A DNA stretch of 64,000 bases, taken from NCBI GenBank assembly GCA_017302295.1, contig JAFLDS010000005.1, forward strand, positions 41,666-105,665, written 5' to 3'. The position numbers and the translations under genes are program-made. Below the pieces are notes generated by a model. It made no database searches, was not told the DNA's origin, and saw nothing but the letters and a program-made list of their open reading frames with translations. This document shows, one piece after another, positions 45,731 to 56,058 of the stretch. Source of the DNA: Thauera sp. (lineage in GTDB: Bacteria > Pseudomonadota > Gammaproteobacteria > Burkholderiales > Rhodocyclaceae). Within the stretch, counting starts at the first letter, position 1. Each line of letters begins with the position of its first letter.

Positions 45731-45749
45731 GACGCGTCGGCGCCCTGGC

Positions 45750-47030
45750 TCAGGGCCCGGGCGGCAGCAGATTGGCCATGTCGATCAGGTTGCGGGCCAC
45801 GTCCACCATGCGGCGCCCCTGGTTCATCGACGTCTGGCGCAGCACGCGGTAAGCCTCGTCCTCGCCAACGCCGTGATGCGCCATCAGCAGGCCCTTGGCG
45901 CGCTCGACGAGCTTGCGTTCGTCGAGCGCTGCGCGAACCGCGGCAAGTTCGTCGCTCATCTGCTGCAGCCGGAGCGACTGCGCCTGCATGATGTCGACGA
46001 TGGAGCGGGAAAGCCGCGGCCCCAGTGCGGCTTCCGCAGCGCCACGCCGCTGATGCTGATCGCCGATGTCGTCGAGAGCCACCGACCGCATGCCCGGATC
46101 GGCCTGCGCCCCCTCCGCCGAGAAGGCCGCGAGCAAGCTCTGCTGGTCCTCCAGTTCCGCGCGAGTCGCGGCGATCCGTCGGGCGCATTCGTCGCGCAGA
46201 CTGGTGGCGAGATGGATCTCGGCGCGGTGCATCAGGTCGAGTCGCTGCGAGCAGCAATCGAACCAGGCGTCCGTGAGCCTGCGGTCCAGCCCGCCGGCGA
46301 GCGAAGACAGCAGGATGCGCCGCATGCGCTCGATCTCCGGCAACGGCATGAGCGCCTGCAGCGCCCGCCATTGCCGGAGGGCGTTCTCCGAGCTGAAGTC
46401 CTCGAAGCAATGCAAGCACTGCTCCTGCGCCTCGATCAGGTGTGCCAGCGACTGTTCGCGACCGGCATCGATCCGGCCTGCCGCAAAGGCCGCCGCACCG
46501 GCGGCGCGCTCCTGCCCCGCGAACTCCTTGCCCTGCATCAGGTTGAACATCGAGACGAGCAGCCGCGACACTGCGGGGTCGGCGGCGATGTCCGCAGACT
46601 CGAACACCAGCGCAAGCATCGCGCCGACGATGCGGCTATAGCGCTGCGTGGCCTCGACTGCCCCGCACTGCCTCGCCCCCGCCTGCTGGCGCAGGGCCGG
46701 CAAGGTGTTCAAGGCGTCGAGCGCCATCGCGATCCGGGTGAACAGCCGAGCGTCGCTGCACGAGTCCGCGCCGGTATCGGGCAGCAGTCGATCGAGCCGC
46801 GCACGCACGTCGTCCTCGGCGCACCGCGCGGCGGCGATGTGCTCTGCGCGCTGCGTGTCGAAGCGCGGGTCGACCGCAGCCAGGAAAAGGTTCGTTGTGC
46901 CCCGCTCTCGCTGCAGCAGATGGACGAGCCTGCTCAGCGCCTGGACGAGATCACAGTTGAGCGCGAGGTGTTCGAGGTCGCGGATTTCGCAGCGTCTGGC
47001 TGCGACGAGAAAAGCGAGCGTCGATTTCAT
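45750..47030 (-). CDS. nasR: nitrate-responsive antiterminator with NIT and ANTAR domains
   Basis: The protein has 426 aa. The N-terminal ~300 residues form a NIT nitrate-sensing domain (LSRLVHLLQRERGTTNLFLA, the typical QxERG motif; later helices as in Klebsiella NasR). The C-terminal 60 residues are an ANTAR RNA-binding domain (ALDERKLVERAKGLLMAHHGVGEDEAYRVLRQTSMNQGRRMVDVARNLI). NasR binds two-hairpin leaders and blocks termination when nitrate or nitrite is present. Both target-like leaders lie just downstream in this cluster. ATG 47030 is the family-like start; an in-frame start at 47081 is possible. Confidence 0.92.
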   Translation of the reverse strand: MKSTLAFLVAARRCEIRDLEHLALNCDLVQALSRLVHLLQRERGTTNLFLAAVDPRFDTQRAEHIAAARCAEDDVRARLDRLLPDTGADSCSDARLFTRIAMALDALNTLPALRQQAGARQCGAVEATQRYSRIVGAMLALVFESADIAADPAVSRLLVSMFNLMQGKEFAGQERAAGAAAFAAGRIDAGREQSLAHLIEAQEQCLHCFEDFSSENALRQWRALQALMPLPEIERMRRILLSSLAGGLDRRLTDAWFDCCSQRLDLMHRAEIHLATSLRDECARRIAATRAELEDQQSLLAAFSAEGAQADPGMRSVALDDIGDQHQRRGAAEAALGPRLSRSIVDIMQAQSLRLQQMSDELAAVRAALDERKLVERAKGLLMAHHGVGEDEAYRVLRQTSMNQGRRMVDVARNLIDMANLLPPGP

Positions 47031-47152
47031 GTGGGCCCTGCCTGCTCCTGCCGATGTCGATGGCCGGATGGCCAGCGACATCAGGCAAGCAAAAGCCGTG
47101 CAACCAGGGCGACACTGCGCGCTCAGGGCCCTGGCGGCCGACCCTTCCCCAG

Positions 47153-47914
47153 TCAGCGACGCTGGCGCCGCGCCTCGAACAGGCAGATACCGCTCGCCAC
47201 CGACACGTTGAGGCTTTCCACGCTGCCGTGCATCGGGATCTGCGCGAGTTCGTCGCAGGTCTCGCGGGTGAGCCGGCGCAGGCCGTCGCCTTCGGCACCG
47301 AGCACCCAGGCCACCGGCACCTTCTGGTCGATGTCGTAGAGCGATTTTTCCGCCTCGCCGGCGGCGCCGACCACCCAGATGCCGGCGTCCTGCATCTCGC
47401 GCAGCGCGCGAGCGAGGTTGGTGACGGTGATGTAGGGCACGGTGTCGGCAGCACCGCTGGCGACCTTTACCGCGGTAGCGTTGAGTCCCACCGCGCGATC
47501 CTTGGGCGCCACCACCGCATGCGCCCCGGCGGCGTCGGCCACGCGCAGGCAGGCGCCGAGGTTGTGCGGATCCTGCACGCCGTCGAGCACGAGGATGAGC
47601 GCGTTCTCGTCCAGGCTGTCGAGCACGTCGGCGAGCTTCAGCTCGCGCCGGGTGGCGTCGACGCGGGCGACCACGCCCTGATGGCGGCGCGTGCCGACCA
47701 TCGCATCGAGACGCTCGCCCTCGCTCGGGATGAGGCGCACGCCGGCGGCCTCGGCGAGCGCGGCGAACTTCTTCACCCGCACGTCCTTGCGGTCGCCCGA
47801 CAGATACACCTCGAACACCGATTCCGGCGCCTGGCGCAGCTTGGCCGATACGGCATGAAAGCCGTAGATGAGCCGAGAGGGAGAGGAAGCGGGAGATTCG
47901 GGTGCTTTAGCCAC
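47153..47914 (-). CDS. rlmB: 23S rRNA 2'-O-methyltransferase (G2251)
   Basis: The protein has 253 aa of the SpoU/TrmH family. It has an N-terminal substrate-binding domain ([19 protein letters not shown]) and the SPOUT knot motifs [49 protein letters not shown], and [20 protein letters not shown]. It methylates G2251 in the ribosomal P-loop. The GTG start at 47914 overlaps the rnr stop by eight bases, giving the classic rnr-rlmB order. Confidence 0.95.
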   Translation of the reverse strand: MAKAPESPASSPSRLIYGFHAVSAKLRQAPESVFEVYLSGDRKDVRVKKFAALAEAAGVRLIPSEGERLDAMVGTRRHQGVVARVDATRRELKLADVLDSLDENALILVLDGVQDPHNLGACLRVADAAGAHAVVAPKDRAVGLNATAVKVASGAADTVPYITVTNLARALREMQDAGIWVVGAAGEAEKSLYDIDQKVPVAWVLGAEGDGLRRLTRETCDELAQIPMHGSVESLNVSVASGICLFEARRQRR

Positions 47915-50657
47915 GGCGGGTGCCCTTTGCGGAAGTCTTGCCGCCAGAACGAGCGGCCGGTTTCGAGGCGCGCGATTCTACCGGCTTGGCCGCCGTCGCG
48001 GGCTTGCGCGGTGCCTTCGGAGCAGCTTTCGGGGCAGACTTCGACGCAGTTTTCGTTCCCGAAGCGGACTTCGGCACCGCCTTGCCGGCCTTGTCTGCCC
48101 CCTTCGCCGCGCCCTTCTCTGCCGTCTTCTTGCGCGTGCTGCCAGCCGGCGACTTGGCGCCACGTGCCTTAGCCGGCACTTCCTCTTCCGACACCAGTTG
48201 CCAGATCTCGTCGATCGCACTCGGCGGTGCCGCCACGTCGACAGGCTCGGAGACAGTCACCGCGGCGGCCGCCGCCTTGCGGCTCGCGCGCGACCGGGAG
48301 GCCGGCTTTGCACGCTGCTCGGCCATTGGCGCGGGTGGCTCGGCAGCGGCCGCCTTCCTCCGGCCCGTCCGGGTTGCCTTCGCCGCGGCGGGCGCAGCGC
48401 CTGGCGCCTCTGCGGGCTCCACCCGCATCGCCGGCAAGGGGCCTTCGACGAGGCGGAAGTCGATCTTGTTGGTCTCCATGTCCACCCGCACCAGCTGCAC
48501 TTTCAGGCGGTCGGACAGGCGGAACTGCTTGCCGGTGCGCTCGCCCATCATGGCGTGGCGCGTCTCGTCGTAGTGGAAATAGTCCGTGCCCAGGTCCGAG
48601 ATGTGCAGCAGGCCCTCGATGAAGATGTCGTCGAGCGCCACGAACAAGCCGAACGGCACCACCGCCGACACGCTGCCGGTGAACTCCTCCCCAACGCGGT
48701 CCTGCATGAAGTAGCACTTCAGGAAAGCGACGACGTCGCGGGTGGCATCGTCGGCGCGACGCTCGGTCATCGAGCAGTGCAGGCCGATATCCTCCCAGCT
48801 GCCGGGGCGATACTGCTCGCCCGCCAGCACCGCCTTGATGCCGCGATGCACCAGCAGGTCGGGGTAGCGGCGGATGGGCGAGGTGAAATGGGTGTAGGCC
48901 TCATAGGCGAGGCCGAAGTGGCCGACGTTGTCGGGGCTGTACATCGCTTGCTTGAGCGAGCGCAGCATCACCGTCTGCAGCAACTGCGCATCGGGGCGGT
49001 CCTTCACCTGCGCAAGCAGCTTCGCATAGTCGCCGGCGCGCGGTTCGTCGCCGCCGGTCAGGCCGAGACCGAACTCCTTCAGGAAATCGCGCAGCTTGAC
49101 GAGCTTTTCCTGCGCCGGCGACTCGTGGATGCGGTAGAGCGCCGGATGCTCGCGCGTGGCGAGGAAATCCGACGCGCACACGTTGGCGGCGAGCATGCAT
49201 TCCTCGATCAGGCGGTGCGCGTCATTGCGCACCTCGGGCACGATCTGCGCGATCTTGCCGTTATCGTCGAAGATCATGCGCGTCTCGGTAGTCTCGAAGT
49301 CGATCGCGCCACGCTTGGCACGCGCTTTCAGCAACACGCGGAAGAGCTTGTCGAGATTCTCGAGATGCGGGATCAGATCGGCCAGCTCATTGCGGGTGGC
49401 AATGTCCTGTTCGTACAGCGCGGCGGCTACCTTGGTGTACGTCAGGCGCGCATGCGACCAGATCACCGCCGGGTAGAAGCGATAGGCCTTGATCTCGCCT
49501 GTCTGCGAGATGCTCATGTCGGCGACCATCGCCAGGCGCTCGACCTGCGGGTTCAGCGAACACAAGCCATTGGACAGCTTCTCGGGCAGCATCGGGATGA
49601 CGCGGCGCGGGAAATACACCGAGTTGCCGCGGTCGTAGGCGTCCTGATCCAGGCCTCCGCCCGCCTCCACATAGTGCGACACGTCGGCGATGGCGACGAT
49701 CAGGCGAAAGCCCTTGCCCTGGCGCTCGCAATACACCGCATCGTCGAAGTCCTTGGCGGTCTCGCCATCGATGGTGACGAGCGGCAGCTTGGTGAGGTCC
49801 TCGCGGCCCGCCCAATCCTTCTTGCGCACTTTGAGGGGCAGCTTGCGCGTCTCGGCCTTCGCCTCAGCGGAAAACTCGAACGGCAGGTCATGCTTGCGCA
49901 GCGCGATCTCGATTTCCATCCCGGGATCGGCATAGTTGCCGAGCACCTCGACGATGCGGCCGATCGGTTGCGCGTACTTGGTGGGCTGCTCGACCAGCTC
50001 GACGGTAACGACCTGCCCGGCCTGCGGCTTCTTGCCGCCCGGGGCGATCAGGATGTCCTGCGCCAGACGGCGGTTCTCCGGCACCACGATCATGACACCG
50101 TGCTCATTCAGCACGCGGCCAACGACGCGGGTATTGGCACGTTCGAGCACTTCGACGATGCGCCCTTCGGGCCGGCCGCGGCGGTCGACGCCGGAGATGC
50201 GCACAATAACGCGGTCACCGTGCAGCACCTCCCGCATGTCGCGGGCTCCGATGAAGATGTCCGGCTGGCCGTCGTCACGCCTGACGAAACCGTAGCCCTC
50301 GGGGTGGCCTTCGATACGCCCCTTGATGAGATCGGCCTTGTCCGGCAGCAGATAGGCGTCGCGCCGGTTGCGCACGAGCTGGCCGTCGCGCTCCATGGCG
50401 CGCAGTCGGCGCTCGAAGTGCTCAAGCTCCCGCGTATGGATGTCGAGCGCCTCGACGAGCGCCGAAAAAGTCATCGGTACGCCGCGCTCGGCGAGGATCT
50501 GCTCCACATACTCGCGACTCGGCAGCGGGTGCTCATACTTCTGCGACTCGCGCTCGAAATGCGGATCAGCCTGGCGAATGGCGCTGGCGCGCGGCGTGCC
50601 ACCTTTGGCCGAGGGCTTTTCCGCCCCTTCAGTCGTTGAGGTGGAGGTTTGCTTCAT
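47907..50657 (-). CDS. rnr: ribonuclease R
   Basis: The protein has about 916 aa. It has an N-terminal winged-helix/cold-shock part, the RNB catalytic segment ([21 protein letters not shown], with the catalytic Asp cluster, and [25 protein letters not shown]), and an S1 domain ([36 protein letters not shown]). The last ~170 residues are a Lys/Ala/Pro-rich disordered tail, longer than usual, probably for RNA or ribosome contact. RNase R degrades structured RNA 3' to 5'. The exact ATG is uncertain: 50657 or 50675. The latter falls inside the -35 region of the divergent tRNA promoter, so 50657 is preferred. Confidence 0.93.
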   Translation of the reverse strand: MKQTSTSTTEGAEKPSAKGGTPRASAIRQADPHFERESQKYEHPLPSREYVEQILAERGVPMTFSALVEALDIHTRELEHFERRLRAMERDGQLVRNRRDAYLLPDKADLIKGRIEGHPEGYGFVRRDDGQPDIFIGARDMREVLHGDRVIVRISGVDRRGRPEGRIVEVLERANTRVVGRVLNEHGVMIVVPENRRLAQDILIAPGGKKPQAGQVVTVELVEQPTKYAQPIGRIVEVLGNYADPGMEIEIALRKHDLPFEFSAEAKAETRKLPLKVRKKDWAGREDLTKLPLVTIDGETAKDFDDAVYCERQGKGFRLIVAIADVSHYVEAGGGLDQDAYDRGNSVYFPRRVIPMLPEKLSNGLCSLNPQVERLAMVADMSISQTGEIKAYRFYPAVIWSHARLTYTKVAAALYEQDIATRNELADLIPHLENLDKLFRVLLKARAKRGAIDFETTETRMIFDDNGKIAQIVPEVRNDAHRLIEECMLAANVCASDFLATREHPALYRIHESPAQEKLVKLRDFLKEFGLGLTGGDEPRAGDYAKLLAQVKDRPDAQLLQTVMLRSLKQAMYSPDNVGHFGLAYEAYTHFTSPIRRYPDLLVHRGIKAVLAGEQYRPGSWEDIGLHCSMTERRADDATRDVVAFLKCYFMQDRVGEEFTGSVSAVVPFGLFVALDDIFIEGLLHISDLGTDYFHYDETRHAMMGERTGKQFRLSDRLKVQLVRVDMETNKIDFRLVEGPLPAMRVEPAEAPGAAPAAAKATRTGRRKAAAAEPPAPMAEQRAKPASRSRASRKAAAAAVTVSEPVDVAAPPSAIDEIWQLVSEEEVPAKARGAKSPAGSTRKKTAEKGAAKGADKAGKAVPKSASGTKTASKSAPKAAPKAPRKPATAAKPVESRASKPAARSGGKTSAKGTRRG

Positions 50658-50674
50658 TTTTGTTTTTCGTGTCA

Positions 50675-50702
50675 TTGACAATCTTCAAAGTGTGCTTATA
50701 AT
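50675..50702 (+). promoter_or_regulatory. sigma-70 promoter of the first tRNA-Leu gene
   Basis: TTGACA (50675-50680), a 16-base spacer, then TATAAT (50697-50702) is a near-consensus promoter, followed 12 bases later by the tRNA. It overlaps the 5' region of the divergent rnr gene. Confidence 0.85.
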
Positions 50703-50713
50703 GCGCGGCTCTT

Positions 50714-50798
<85 letters not shown>

Positions 50799-50807
50799 GT
50801 TTCACGG

Positions 50808-50834
50808 AAAAGCCGACCGATGGTCGGCTTTTTT
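50808..50834 (+). terminator. intrinsic terminator after tRNA-Leu 1
   Basis: AGCCGACC pairs with GGTCGGCT around GAT and is followed by TTTTTT. Confidence 0.9.
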
Positions 50835-50930
50835 CGTTCACCGCCACGCCACTCTGTCCTGATCTCAGCCCCTGCTGCCTCGATGTTCGCGCCGCGCAAG
50901 CCGCTCACACGAGGAAACTGCGCACCTCTC

Positions 50931-50959
50931 TTGGCAAGCCCGAAGCCCTTTGCTATTAT
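50931..50959 (+). promoter_or_regulatory. sigma-70 promoter of the second tRNA-Leu gene
   Basis: TTGGCA (50931-50936), 17-base spacer, TATTAT (50954-50959), 11 bases before the tRNA. Confidence 0.75.
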
Positions 50960-50969
50960 GCGCGTCCTT

Positions 50970-51054
<85 letters not shown>

Positions 51055-51063
51055 GTTTCAAGC

Positions 51064-51090
51064 AAAAGCCGACCACGTGTCGGCTTTTTT
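51064..51090 (+). terminator. intrinsic terminator after tRNA-Leu 2
   Basis: AGCCGAC pairs with GTCGGCT around CACGT and is followed by TTTTTT. Confidence 0.88.
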
Positions 51091-51165
51091 GCGTCCCGGC
51101 CACCGCGATTCGCTCCGCCGCGCCCGCGGCGAGGACCGACCCGACGCGGCGGCCTCGACTGAAGC

Positions 51166-51193
51166 AAAGAGCCGGTCTCGCGACCGGCTCTTT
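51166..51193. terminator. bidirectional terminator between the tRNA and purA
   Basis: AAAGAGCCGGTC-TCGC-GACCGGCTCTTT is self-complementary with T runs on both strands. It lies 12 bases from the purA stop and can end both purA (minus) and tRNA readthrough (plus). Confidence 0.85.
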
Positions 51194-51204
51194 CGTTTTC
51201 AGAC

Positions 51205-52515
51205 TCAAACCCCGAACGGATGGCGACGCAGGATCGTTTCGTCGCGCTCCGGCCCGGTCGAGATCACGTCGATCGGTATCTCGCAGATTTCCTCGATGCG
51301 ATGCAGGTAGGCGCGGGCCTCGGGCGGCAGCGCATCCCAGCTTTGCGCGCCGAAGGTCGTTCCGCTCCAGCCCGCCATCGTTTCATAAATCGGCTCACAC
51401 GCTGCGACCTCCTCCGAGCCCATCGGCAGCAGGTCGATGCGCTTGCCATCGAGCATGTAGCCGGTGCACAGCCTGAGTTCGTCGATGCCGTCGAGCACGT
51501 CGAGTTTTGTGATGCACAGCCCGGTCACGCCGTTGATGATGATCGAGCGCTTCAAGGCTGCGAGGTCGAGCCAGCCGCAACGGCGCTTGCGTCCGGTCAC
51601 CGTGCCGAACTCGCGCCCCTTGGTCGACATCTGCTCACCCGGCGTCCCCTTGGTCTCGATGTCGAGTTCGGTCGGGAACGGACCGCCACCCACACGCGTG
51701 CAGTACGCCTTGGTGATGCCGAGCACATAGTGCAAACGCCCCGGGCCCACGCCCGAACCCGCGGCCGCCTGACCGGCAACGCAGTTGCTCGAGGTGACGA
51801 AGGGGTAGGTGCCGTGATCGATGTCGAGCAGGGTGCCCTGCGCACCTTCGAAAAGCAGCGAACCGCCCGCCTTGTTGATCGCATAGAGCTCTGCGGAGAC
51901 GTCGGCGACCATGGGCAGCAGTTCTTCGGCATCGGCCATCGCCTGGTCGAACACCGGCTGGAATTCCACCGGTTCGGCACCCAGGTGCTGCGTCAGCACG
52001 AAGTTGTGATACTCGAGATTGGCTTTCAGCTTCTCGGCGAAGCGTTCGCGATCGAAAAGGTCGTACACACGCAGCGCGCGTCGCGCCACCTTGTCTTCAT
52101 AGGTGGGGCCGATGCCCTTGCCGGTGGTGCCGATCTTGTCACAGGCGGCCTTCGCATCCTCGCGCGCGCGATCCAGCGCGCTGTGATAACCGAGGATCAG
52201 CGGGCAACCCGGGCTGATGCGCAGGCGATCTCGGACCTTGATGCCACCGGCTTCCAACGTGCGGATCTCGGCGAGCAGGTGATGCGCATCGAGCACCACG
52301 CCATTGCCGATGAAACACGCCACGCCCTCGCGCACGATGCCCGACGGCACCAGGTTGAGCTTGTATTCGGTCTGACCGACAACCAGCGTATGCCCCGCAT
52401 TGTGGCCGCCCTGGAAGCGCACCACCCCCTTGGCGTGATCGGTCAGCCAATCGACGATCTTGCCCTTGCCTTCGTCGCCCCACTGGGTCCCGACGACCAC
52501 GACGTTCTTTGACAT
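51205..52515 (-). CDS. purA: adenylosuccinate synthetase
   Basis: The protein has 436 aa. [24 protein letters not shown] is the GTP-binding/catalytic start (catalytic Asp and His in GDEGKGK and [10 protein letters not shown]). [42 protein letters not shown] and the C-terminal [14 protein letters not shown] fit PurA. It joins IMP and aspartate using GTP, the first committed step to AMP. It follows hisZ by four bases, a common betaproteobacterial order. Confidence 0.96.
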   Translation of the reverse strand: MSKNVVVVGTQWGDEGKGKIVDWLTDHAKGVVRFQGGHNAGHTLVVGQTEYKLNLVPSGIVREGVACFIGNGVVLDAHHLLAEIRTLEAGGIKVRDRLRISPGCPLILGYHSALDRAREDAKAACDKIGTTGKGIGPTYEDKVARRALRVYDLFDRERFAEKLKANLEYHNFVLTQHLGAEPVEFQPVFDQAMADAEELLPMVADVSAELYAINKAGGSLLFEGAQGTLLDIDHGTYPFVTSSNCVAGQAAAGSGVGPGRLHYVLGITKAYCTRVGGGPFPTELDIETKGTPGEQMSTKGREFGTVTGRKRRCGWLDLAALKRSIIINGVTGLCITKLDVLDGIDELRLCTGYMLDGKRIDLLPMGSEEVAACEPIYETMAGWSGTTFGAQSWDALPPEARAYLHRIEEICEIPIDVISTGPERDETILRRHPFGV

Positions 52516-52519
52516 GCTC

Positions 52520-53674
52520 TTAAACTCCCTCTAGCGGCTCGACCAGCCACTGGCCGTCCCGCATCACAAGCTGCCGGTCACAGCCGGCCTCGTTCCAAGT
52601 TCCATCATGCCCCGGCAGCGCAGCGACGACGATCTCACCGCGCAGGCGCAGCGCTGCGACCTCGGCATCCAGTGCGGTGTCGTTCGCGAGCGGCGCGAGG
52701 ATCGCCCCTTTCCCGCCCACCTGCGGGAGACGCCACACGAGTTCGCGCAGATCCAGACTGAATCCAGTGGCAGGCCGCGCGCGTCCGAACGCCTCGCCAA
52801 CCCGATCGTAGCGGCCGCCAAGCGCCAGCGCTGCCGGCGAGCCGCCGCCGTACGCGGCGAACACGACGCCGCTGTGATAGTGATAGCCGCGCAGATCGGC
52901 GAGATCGAAGCTGATCGGCAGATCGCTCAGCGCGCGTGCGAGCACGCGCAGTTCGTTCAGCGCGGCGGCGATATCGGCGTCCTGCGGCAGGCGCGCCGCC
53001 GCCTCATCCAGCACTTCCGGCCCGCCATAGAGTTCGGGCAAGGCCAGCAGCGCACTGCGCACCGGCTCGGCCACATCTGCCAGCCGCACCCGCAGCTCGG
53101 GCAGATCCTTCGCCTGCAGCAGGTCGAACAGCTCCTCCTCGCGCCCCGGCACCAGTCCGGCTCGCGCAGCCAGCGCGTGAAACAGACCGACATGCCCGAT
53201 GTCGATGCGGCTGGCCGGCACTTCGGCCAGGCGCAGCACTTCGGCGAGCAGGCGCAGCACCTCGACATCGGCCTCGATGCCGCCATGGCCGTAAAGCTCC
53301 GCCCCGAGTTGCAGCGGCTCGCGCGTTGCCGTCAGGGTTGACGGCAAGGTATGCAGCACGCTGCCGCAATAGCAAAGCCGCGACACACCGCGGCGATTGA
53401 GCAGATGGGCATCGATGCGCGTGACCTGCGGTGTCATGTCCGCGCGCACCCCCATCGTGCGGCCGGACAGCTGATCGACCAGCTTGAAGGTACGCAGCGT
53501 CAGGTCCTGCCCCGCCCCGGTGGTGAGTGAGTCGAGGTACTCGAGCAGCGGCGGCATGACGAGCTGGTAACCACGGACGCGGAACGCGTCCAGCAGCCGG
53601 CGGCGCAAGCCCTCTAGCTGGTCGGCTTCGGACGGCAGGGCGTCCTGGATGTGATCGGGCAATACCCAGCGCAT
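52520..53674 (-). CDS. hisZ: ATP phosphoribosyltransferase regulatory subunit
   Basis: The protein has 384 aa with a class II aminoacyl-tRNA synthetase-like fold ([86 protein letters not shown]). It has lost the His anticodon-binding domain of true HisS. It partners short-form HisG in the first step of histidine synthesis. It lies between the DUF2065 gene and purA. The full HisS is encoded separately at 60.8-62.1 kb. Confidence 0.93.
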   Translation of the reverse strand: MRWVLPDHIQDALPSEADQLEGLRRRLLDAFRVRGYQLVMPPLLEYLDSLTTGAGQDLTLRTFKLVDQLSGRTMGVRADMTPQVTRIDAHLLNRRGVSRLCYCGSVLHTLPSTLTATREPLQLGAELYGHGGIEADVEVLRLLAEVLRLAEVPASRIDIGHVGLFHALAARAGLVPGREEELFDLLQAKDLPELRVRLADVAEPVRSALLALPELYGGPEVLDEAAARLPQDADIAAALNELRVLARALSDLPISFDLADLRGYHYHSGVVFAAYGGGSPAALALGGRYDRVGEAFGRARPATGFSLDLRELVWRLPQVGGKGAILAPLANDTALDAEVAALRLRGEIVVAALPGHDGTWNEAGCDRQLVMRDGQWLVEPLEGV

Positions 53675-53682
53675 GAATGGCT

Positions 53683-53868
53683 TCAGTTGAAAATGAACAG
53701 GAGCACGACGCCGGCCAGCATCGAGGTCAGACCGATGAAACGGATCTGCCCGTCGGCCATGCTGGCGAGGCGCAAAAAGGTTTCGCGCCAGGCGGCTGGC
53801 GCGACGAACGGGAGTATGCCTTCGATGATCAGCATCAATGCGAAGGCCGTCATCAACGACGCGGCCAT
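53683..53868 (-). CDS. DUF2065 (YjeT-like) small membrane protein
   Basis: The protein has 61 aa: two membrane helices ([20 protein letters not shown] and [12 protein letters not shown]) with a conserved charged middle ([21 protein letters not shown]). It is encoded between hflC and hisZ, as in many proteobacteria. Its function is unknown. Confidence 0.88.
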   Translation of the reverse strand: MAASLMTAFALMLIIEGILPFVAPAAWRETFLRLASMADGQIRFIGLTSMLAGVVLLFIFN

Positions 53869-53888
53869 GGGCGATCAGTTCCGAAGGC

Positions 53889-54770
53889 TCAATTCTTCCG
53901 CGTGCCTTGCGGCCCCTTCATGAAACGGAAGAACTCGGAACTCGGATCCACCACCATCAGGTCTTCCTTGCCGGAGAAGCTGGCGCGGTAGGCCTCGAGG
54001 CTGCGATAGAAGGCGTAGAAGTCCGGGTTCTGGCCATAGGCTTCGGCGTAGATCGCGGTCGCCTTCGCATCGCCTTCGCCTTTGGACTTCTGTGCCGAGC
54101 GATAGGCCTCGGCGATGATGACTTCACGCTGGCGGTCGGCATCCGCGCGGATCCGCTCAGCCTCGGCTGCGCCCTGCGAACGCAGCTCGTTCGCCACGCG
54201 CTTGCGCTCAGCCTCCATACGCCGATAGACCGATTCCGACACTTCGGAAGGCAGGTCGACCCGCTTCAGACGCACGTCGATGATCTGCGCACCGATCTTG
54301 CGCGCATCCTGGTCGGCCTTGGCGCGCATGTCTTCCATGATCTGGTCGCGTGCGCCGGAAACCACATCGTGCACCGTACGCTTGCCGAACTCCTCGCGCA
54401 GCCCGGCATTCACCGTCTGCGTGAGTCGAGTGCGCGCACGCGCCTCGTCGCCGGCCACCGACTCGTAGTACAGGCGCGGATCGACGATGCGCCACTTGAC
54501 GAAGTGATCGACCAGCACGTTCTTCTTCTCGGAAGTGATGAAGCGCTCCGGCTCGGGCGTGTCCATGGTCAGGATGCGCTTCTCGAAGTAGCGCACGTTC
54601 TGGATCATCGGAAACTTGAAGTTCAGTCCGGGCTGATCGATGACTTCCTTCACCTGGCCCAACTGAAACACGATCGCGTACTGCCGCTGATCGACCGTGA
54701 ACAGGGACATGGACGCGATCGCTACGAGCAGCAGCAGCGCGCCACCCACGATGGACATCTTGTCACGCAT
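53889..54770 (-). CDS. hflC: HflC, FtsH-modulating band-7 protein
   Basis: The protein has 293 aa. An N-terminal membrane anchor ([20 protein letters not shown]) is followed by the SPFH/band-7 domain ([25 protein letters not shown]) and a coiled helix rich in Ala, Glu and Arg. HflC and HflK form a large periplasmic cage around FtsH and limit its proteolysis. ATG 54770 overlaps the hflK TGA. The upstream TTG at 54773 is not needed. Confidence 0.94.
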   Translation of the reverse strand: MRDKMSIVGGALLLLVAIASMSLFTVDQRQYAIVFQLGQVKEVIDQPGLNFKFPMIQNVRYFEKRILTMDTPEPERFITSEKKNVLVDHFVKWRIVDPRLYYESVAGDEARARTRLTQTVNAGLREEFGKRTVHDVVSGARDQIMEDMRAKADQDARKIGAQIIDVRLKRVDLPSEVSESVYRRMEAERKRVANELRSQGAAEAERIRADADRQREVIIAEAYRSAQKSKGEGDAKATAIYAEAYGQNPDFYAFYRSLEAYRASFSGKEDLMVVDPSSEFFRFMKGPQGTRKN

Positions 54771-56044
54771 CAACGCTCTCCCCTTTCACGGCTGCGCATG
54801 AGGTCGCGATTGCGCGACTCGGCGTTTCCAACCGGCGCATTCGCGCCCAGCCCGGCCGCCGATTGCGGGTCGGGCGCCTGCACGACCGGCTTGCCGGCAC
54901 CCGCCTGCTGCATCAGCTTGTCGAGCGGCAACATCAGCAGGTTGCCGTTGCCCTTGGCGTCGATCATCACCTTCGATGTTCTCGACATCATTTCCTGCAT
55001 CGTTTCGATGTACATGCGCTCACGCGTCACATCGGGCGCGCGACGGTATTCGGCGAGCACCTGGTTGAAGCGGCTCGCCTCGCCCTCGGCATTGGCTACA
55101 ACGCGCGCGCTGTAGGCGTTCGCCTCCTCGATCAGGCGCGATGCGGTGCCGCGTGCGCGAGGGATCACGTCGTTGGCATAGGCCTCGCCCTCGTTCTTCT
55201 GCCGCTCGCGATCCTGGCCGGCCTTCACCGCGTCGTCGAACGAAGCCTGCACCTGCTCGGGCGGCTGCGCGTTCTGCATCGTCACACGGCTGATCTGGAT
55301 GCCGGTCTGGTAGCGGTCGAGGATGCGCTGCATCAGTTCCAGCGCGGTGGTCGCGATCTCTTCGCGCCCCTCGTAGAGCACGAAGTCCATCTTGCTCTTG
55401 CCCACGATCTCGCGCATCGCGGTTTCCGCGGCCTGCGCCACCGCCTCATCGGGGAAGCGGTTGTTGAACACGTAGTTCTCGGGGCTGTTCAACACGTACT
55501 GCACCGCAAACTGGATGTTGATGATGTTCTCGTCGTCGGTCAGCATCAGCGATTCGCGGAGCACCTTGTTCCGCTCCGAACCGCGGTAGCCGACCTCGAC
55601 GGTCCGCACGCCCGTCAGGTCGACGATCTCGTGCGATTCGAAGGGATACGGCAGACGCCAGCGCAGACCCGGCTCGGTCGTTTCCATGAACTTTCCAAGC
55701 CGCAGCACCACGCCGCGCTGGTTCGCGTCGACAGTGTAGAAGCCGCTCGCGAGCCAGATCACCGCGACCAGGGCGACCAACGCGCCAATACCGCCGCCGA
55801 ACTGCTTGAAGGAGAAATTGGGCAACTGCGGGCCACCGCCCCCATCACCGCCGCCCGAGCCCCCGCTGCGCCCCTGCCGCTTGCCGCCGAACATGCCGGA
55901 AAGGCGCTGATTGAAGTCGCGCCAGACCTCCTCCAGATCGGGAGGACCCTGATTCCCGCCGCGATTGGAGTCGCGGCGGCCATTGTCACCCGAGCCGCCA
56001 TTGCCATCGCCCTGGCCGCCCCAGCGTGGATCGTTAAGTGACAT
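54770..56044 (-). CDS. hflK: HflK, FtsH-modulating band-7 protein
   Basis: The protein has 424 aa. A Gly-rich, disordered N-terminus (residues about 1-70) precedes a membrane helix (IGALVALVAVIWLASGFY) and the band-7 domain (GVVLRLGKFMETTEPGLRWRLPYPFE). A coiled helix and Pro/Ala-rich tail follow. Together with HflC it regulates FtsH. The start at 56044 gives MSLNDPRWGGQGD, typical of HflK; it is coupled to hflC by overlap. Confidence 0.94.
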   Translation of the reverse strand: MSLNDPRWGGQGDGNGGSGDNGRRDSNRGGNQGPPDLEEVWRDFNQRLSGMFGGKRQGRSGGSGGGDGGGGPQLPNFSFKQFGGGIGALVALVAVIWLASGFYTVDANQRGVVLRLGKFMETTEPGLRWRLPYPFESHEIVDLTGVRTVEVGYRGSERNKVLRESLMLTDDENIINIQFAVQYVLNSPENYVFNNRFPDEAVAQAAETAMREIVGKSKMDFVLYEGREEIATTALELMQRILDRYQTGIQISRVTMQNAQPPEQVQASFDDAVKAGQDRERQKNEGEAYANDVIPRARGTASRLIEEANAYSARVVANAEGEASRFNQVLAEYRRAPDVTRERMYIETMQEMMSRTSKVMIDAKGNGNLLMLPLDKLMQQAGAGKPVVQAPDPQSAAGLGANAPVGNAESRNRDLMRSRERGER

Positions 56045-56058
56045 GAAAACGCCTGTAA

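Larger units (their letters stand above)
45423..45749 (-). promoter_or_regulatory. leader and promoter region of the orphan ABC ATPase gene
   Basis: This stretch between nasR and the ABC gene holds two GCAC-N7-GTGC sites (45684-45698 and 45716-45730), a sigma-54 element (45608-45622), two hexaloop hairpins (45574-45589 and 45520-45535) and a 16-bp stem (45472-45531), in the same order as in the nirB leader. No additional gene is seen. Confidence 0.75.

Noticed and set aside
47868-50639. 923-aa open frame opposite rnr
   Set aside because: Antisense shadow of the strongly supported rnr gene.
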